From contig JAJEKV010000162.1 in the NCBI GenBank assembly GCA_021234155.1, positions 1 to 64,000 on the forward strand: a stretch of 64,000 bases of DNA, given 5' to 3'. A program made the translations under genes and the position numbers. How positions within the stretch are numbered: the first letter of the stretch is position 1; each line of letters opens with the position of its first letter. Below the pieces are notes generated by a model, which was not told where the DNA came from, searched no databases, and saw only the letters and a program-made list of their open reading frames with translations. This stretch comes from Isoetes taiwanensis (lineage: Eukaryota; Streptophyta; Lycopodiopsida; Isoetales; Isoetaceae). Below, in pieces: positions 63,851-64,000 of the stretch.

Positions 63851-64000
63851 ATGGCAAGAACAAGGGTCGTATCTCTGGAGGAGGTTATCAGAAGACGAAA
63901 GCAACTTATTAAACTGTACAGAATGCAGTACTGGAGCCTTATGGAAGAGATGAGAGCAAAATACAGAAAATATTATCTAAGGACTGAGAAAAAGTGGATG
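63851..64000 (+). CDS. INO80-complex-subunit-D-like protein, N-terminus (runs off the window)
   Basis: ATG 63851 opens a frame to the window end (50 codons): MARTRVVSLEEVIRRRKQLI, then KLYRMQYWSLMEEMRAKYRK. The EVIRRR..L..LYR.QYW.LMEE...KYR.YY pattern resembles the conserved segment near the start of plant INO80 complex subunit D-like/KANSL2-like nuclear proteins, which sit in chromatin-remodelling complexes. The frame is clean and codon use is ordinary. It is the best candidate for a functional host gene here. The zinc-binding C-rich domains expected further on lie outside the window, so the identification rests on about 35 residues. Confidence 0.55.
   Translation, partial: MARTRVVSLEEVIRRRKQLIKLYRMQYWSLMEEMRAKYRKYYLRTEKKWM

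Overview
The window is nuclear DNA of a land plant, most likely a fern or lycophyte with a large, repeat-filled genome. This is suggested by the many fragments of PLS-class and DYW-class PPR genes, a plant kinesin-12 fragment, plant-type LTR elements primed by initiator Met-tRNA, an L1 LINE and plant splice sites. The species cannot be fixed from the sequence alone. About 85-90% of the window is mobile DNA nested inside other mobile DNA. The only good candidate host gene start is at the right edge (63851-64000, INO80-complex-subunit-D-like). A membrane-protein exon (58499-58824), broken by a retrotransposon, is a possible second host gene.

Layout. 1-6482: three minus-strand Helitron-like elements arranged head to tail. 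They carry tRNA-like box A/box B segments, two roughly 2-kb CT-rich arrays and arrays of heat-shock-element-like TTCnnGAA repeats. 6483-7914 plus 30885-31815: Helitron A on the plus strand, split by a 22,965-bp Gypsy chromovirus (7915-30879) with a perfect GCAGG target duplication. The chromovirus itself holds a Helitron (9924-13660), a young Copia element (18118-24083) and a 252-bp MITE-like insert in its 3' LTR. 31816-55171: Helitrons B and C, which follow A head to tail. B is split by a 15.8-kb TIR transposon (32697-48453), which in turn carries an L1 LINE in an intron (34892-42011). Helitrons A to C carry pieces of a kinesin-12 gene; B and C also carry an antisense PPR gene fragment. 55172-58824: decayed exon-like and PPR fragments. 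58825 to about 62210: a 5'-truncated sister of the chromovirus on the minus strand. 62211-63850: AT-rich DNA with an ABRE/G-box-bearing tandem repeat.

The most notable content is in the chromovirus. Between its primer-binding site and gag it encodes a 369-codon histone H3-like protein (13883-14992). It starts with the canonical H3 tail (MARTKQTARK), continues with a long charged/proline-rich region and ends with a complete H3 histone fold; one amber codon now interrupts it. A second extra ORF (504 codons, no recognised family, one in-frame TGA) follows, then gag and a pol whose integrase ends in a chromodomain. A retroelement carrying both an H3-like protein and a chromodomain is the best candidate here for an undescribed system. 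The other notable observations are the head-to-tail Helitron junctions in both orientations with covarying 3' hairpins, and an unassigned DDE-type TIR transposon with a RING/coiled-coil second gene.

All calls are from reading the sequence; family names rest on remembered motifs and were not searched against databases.
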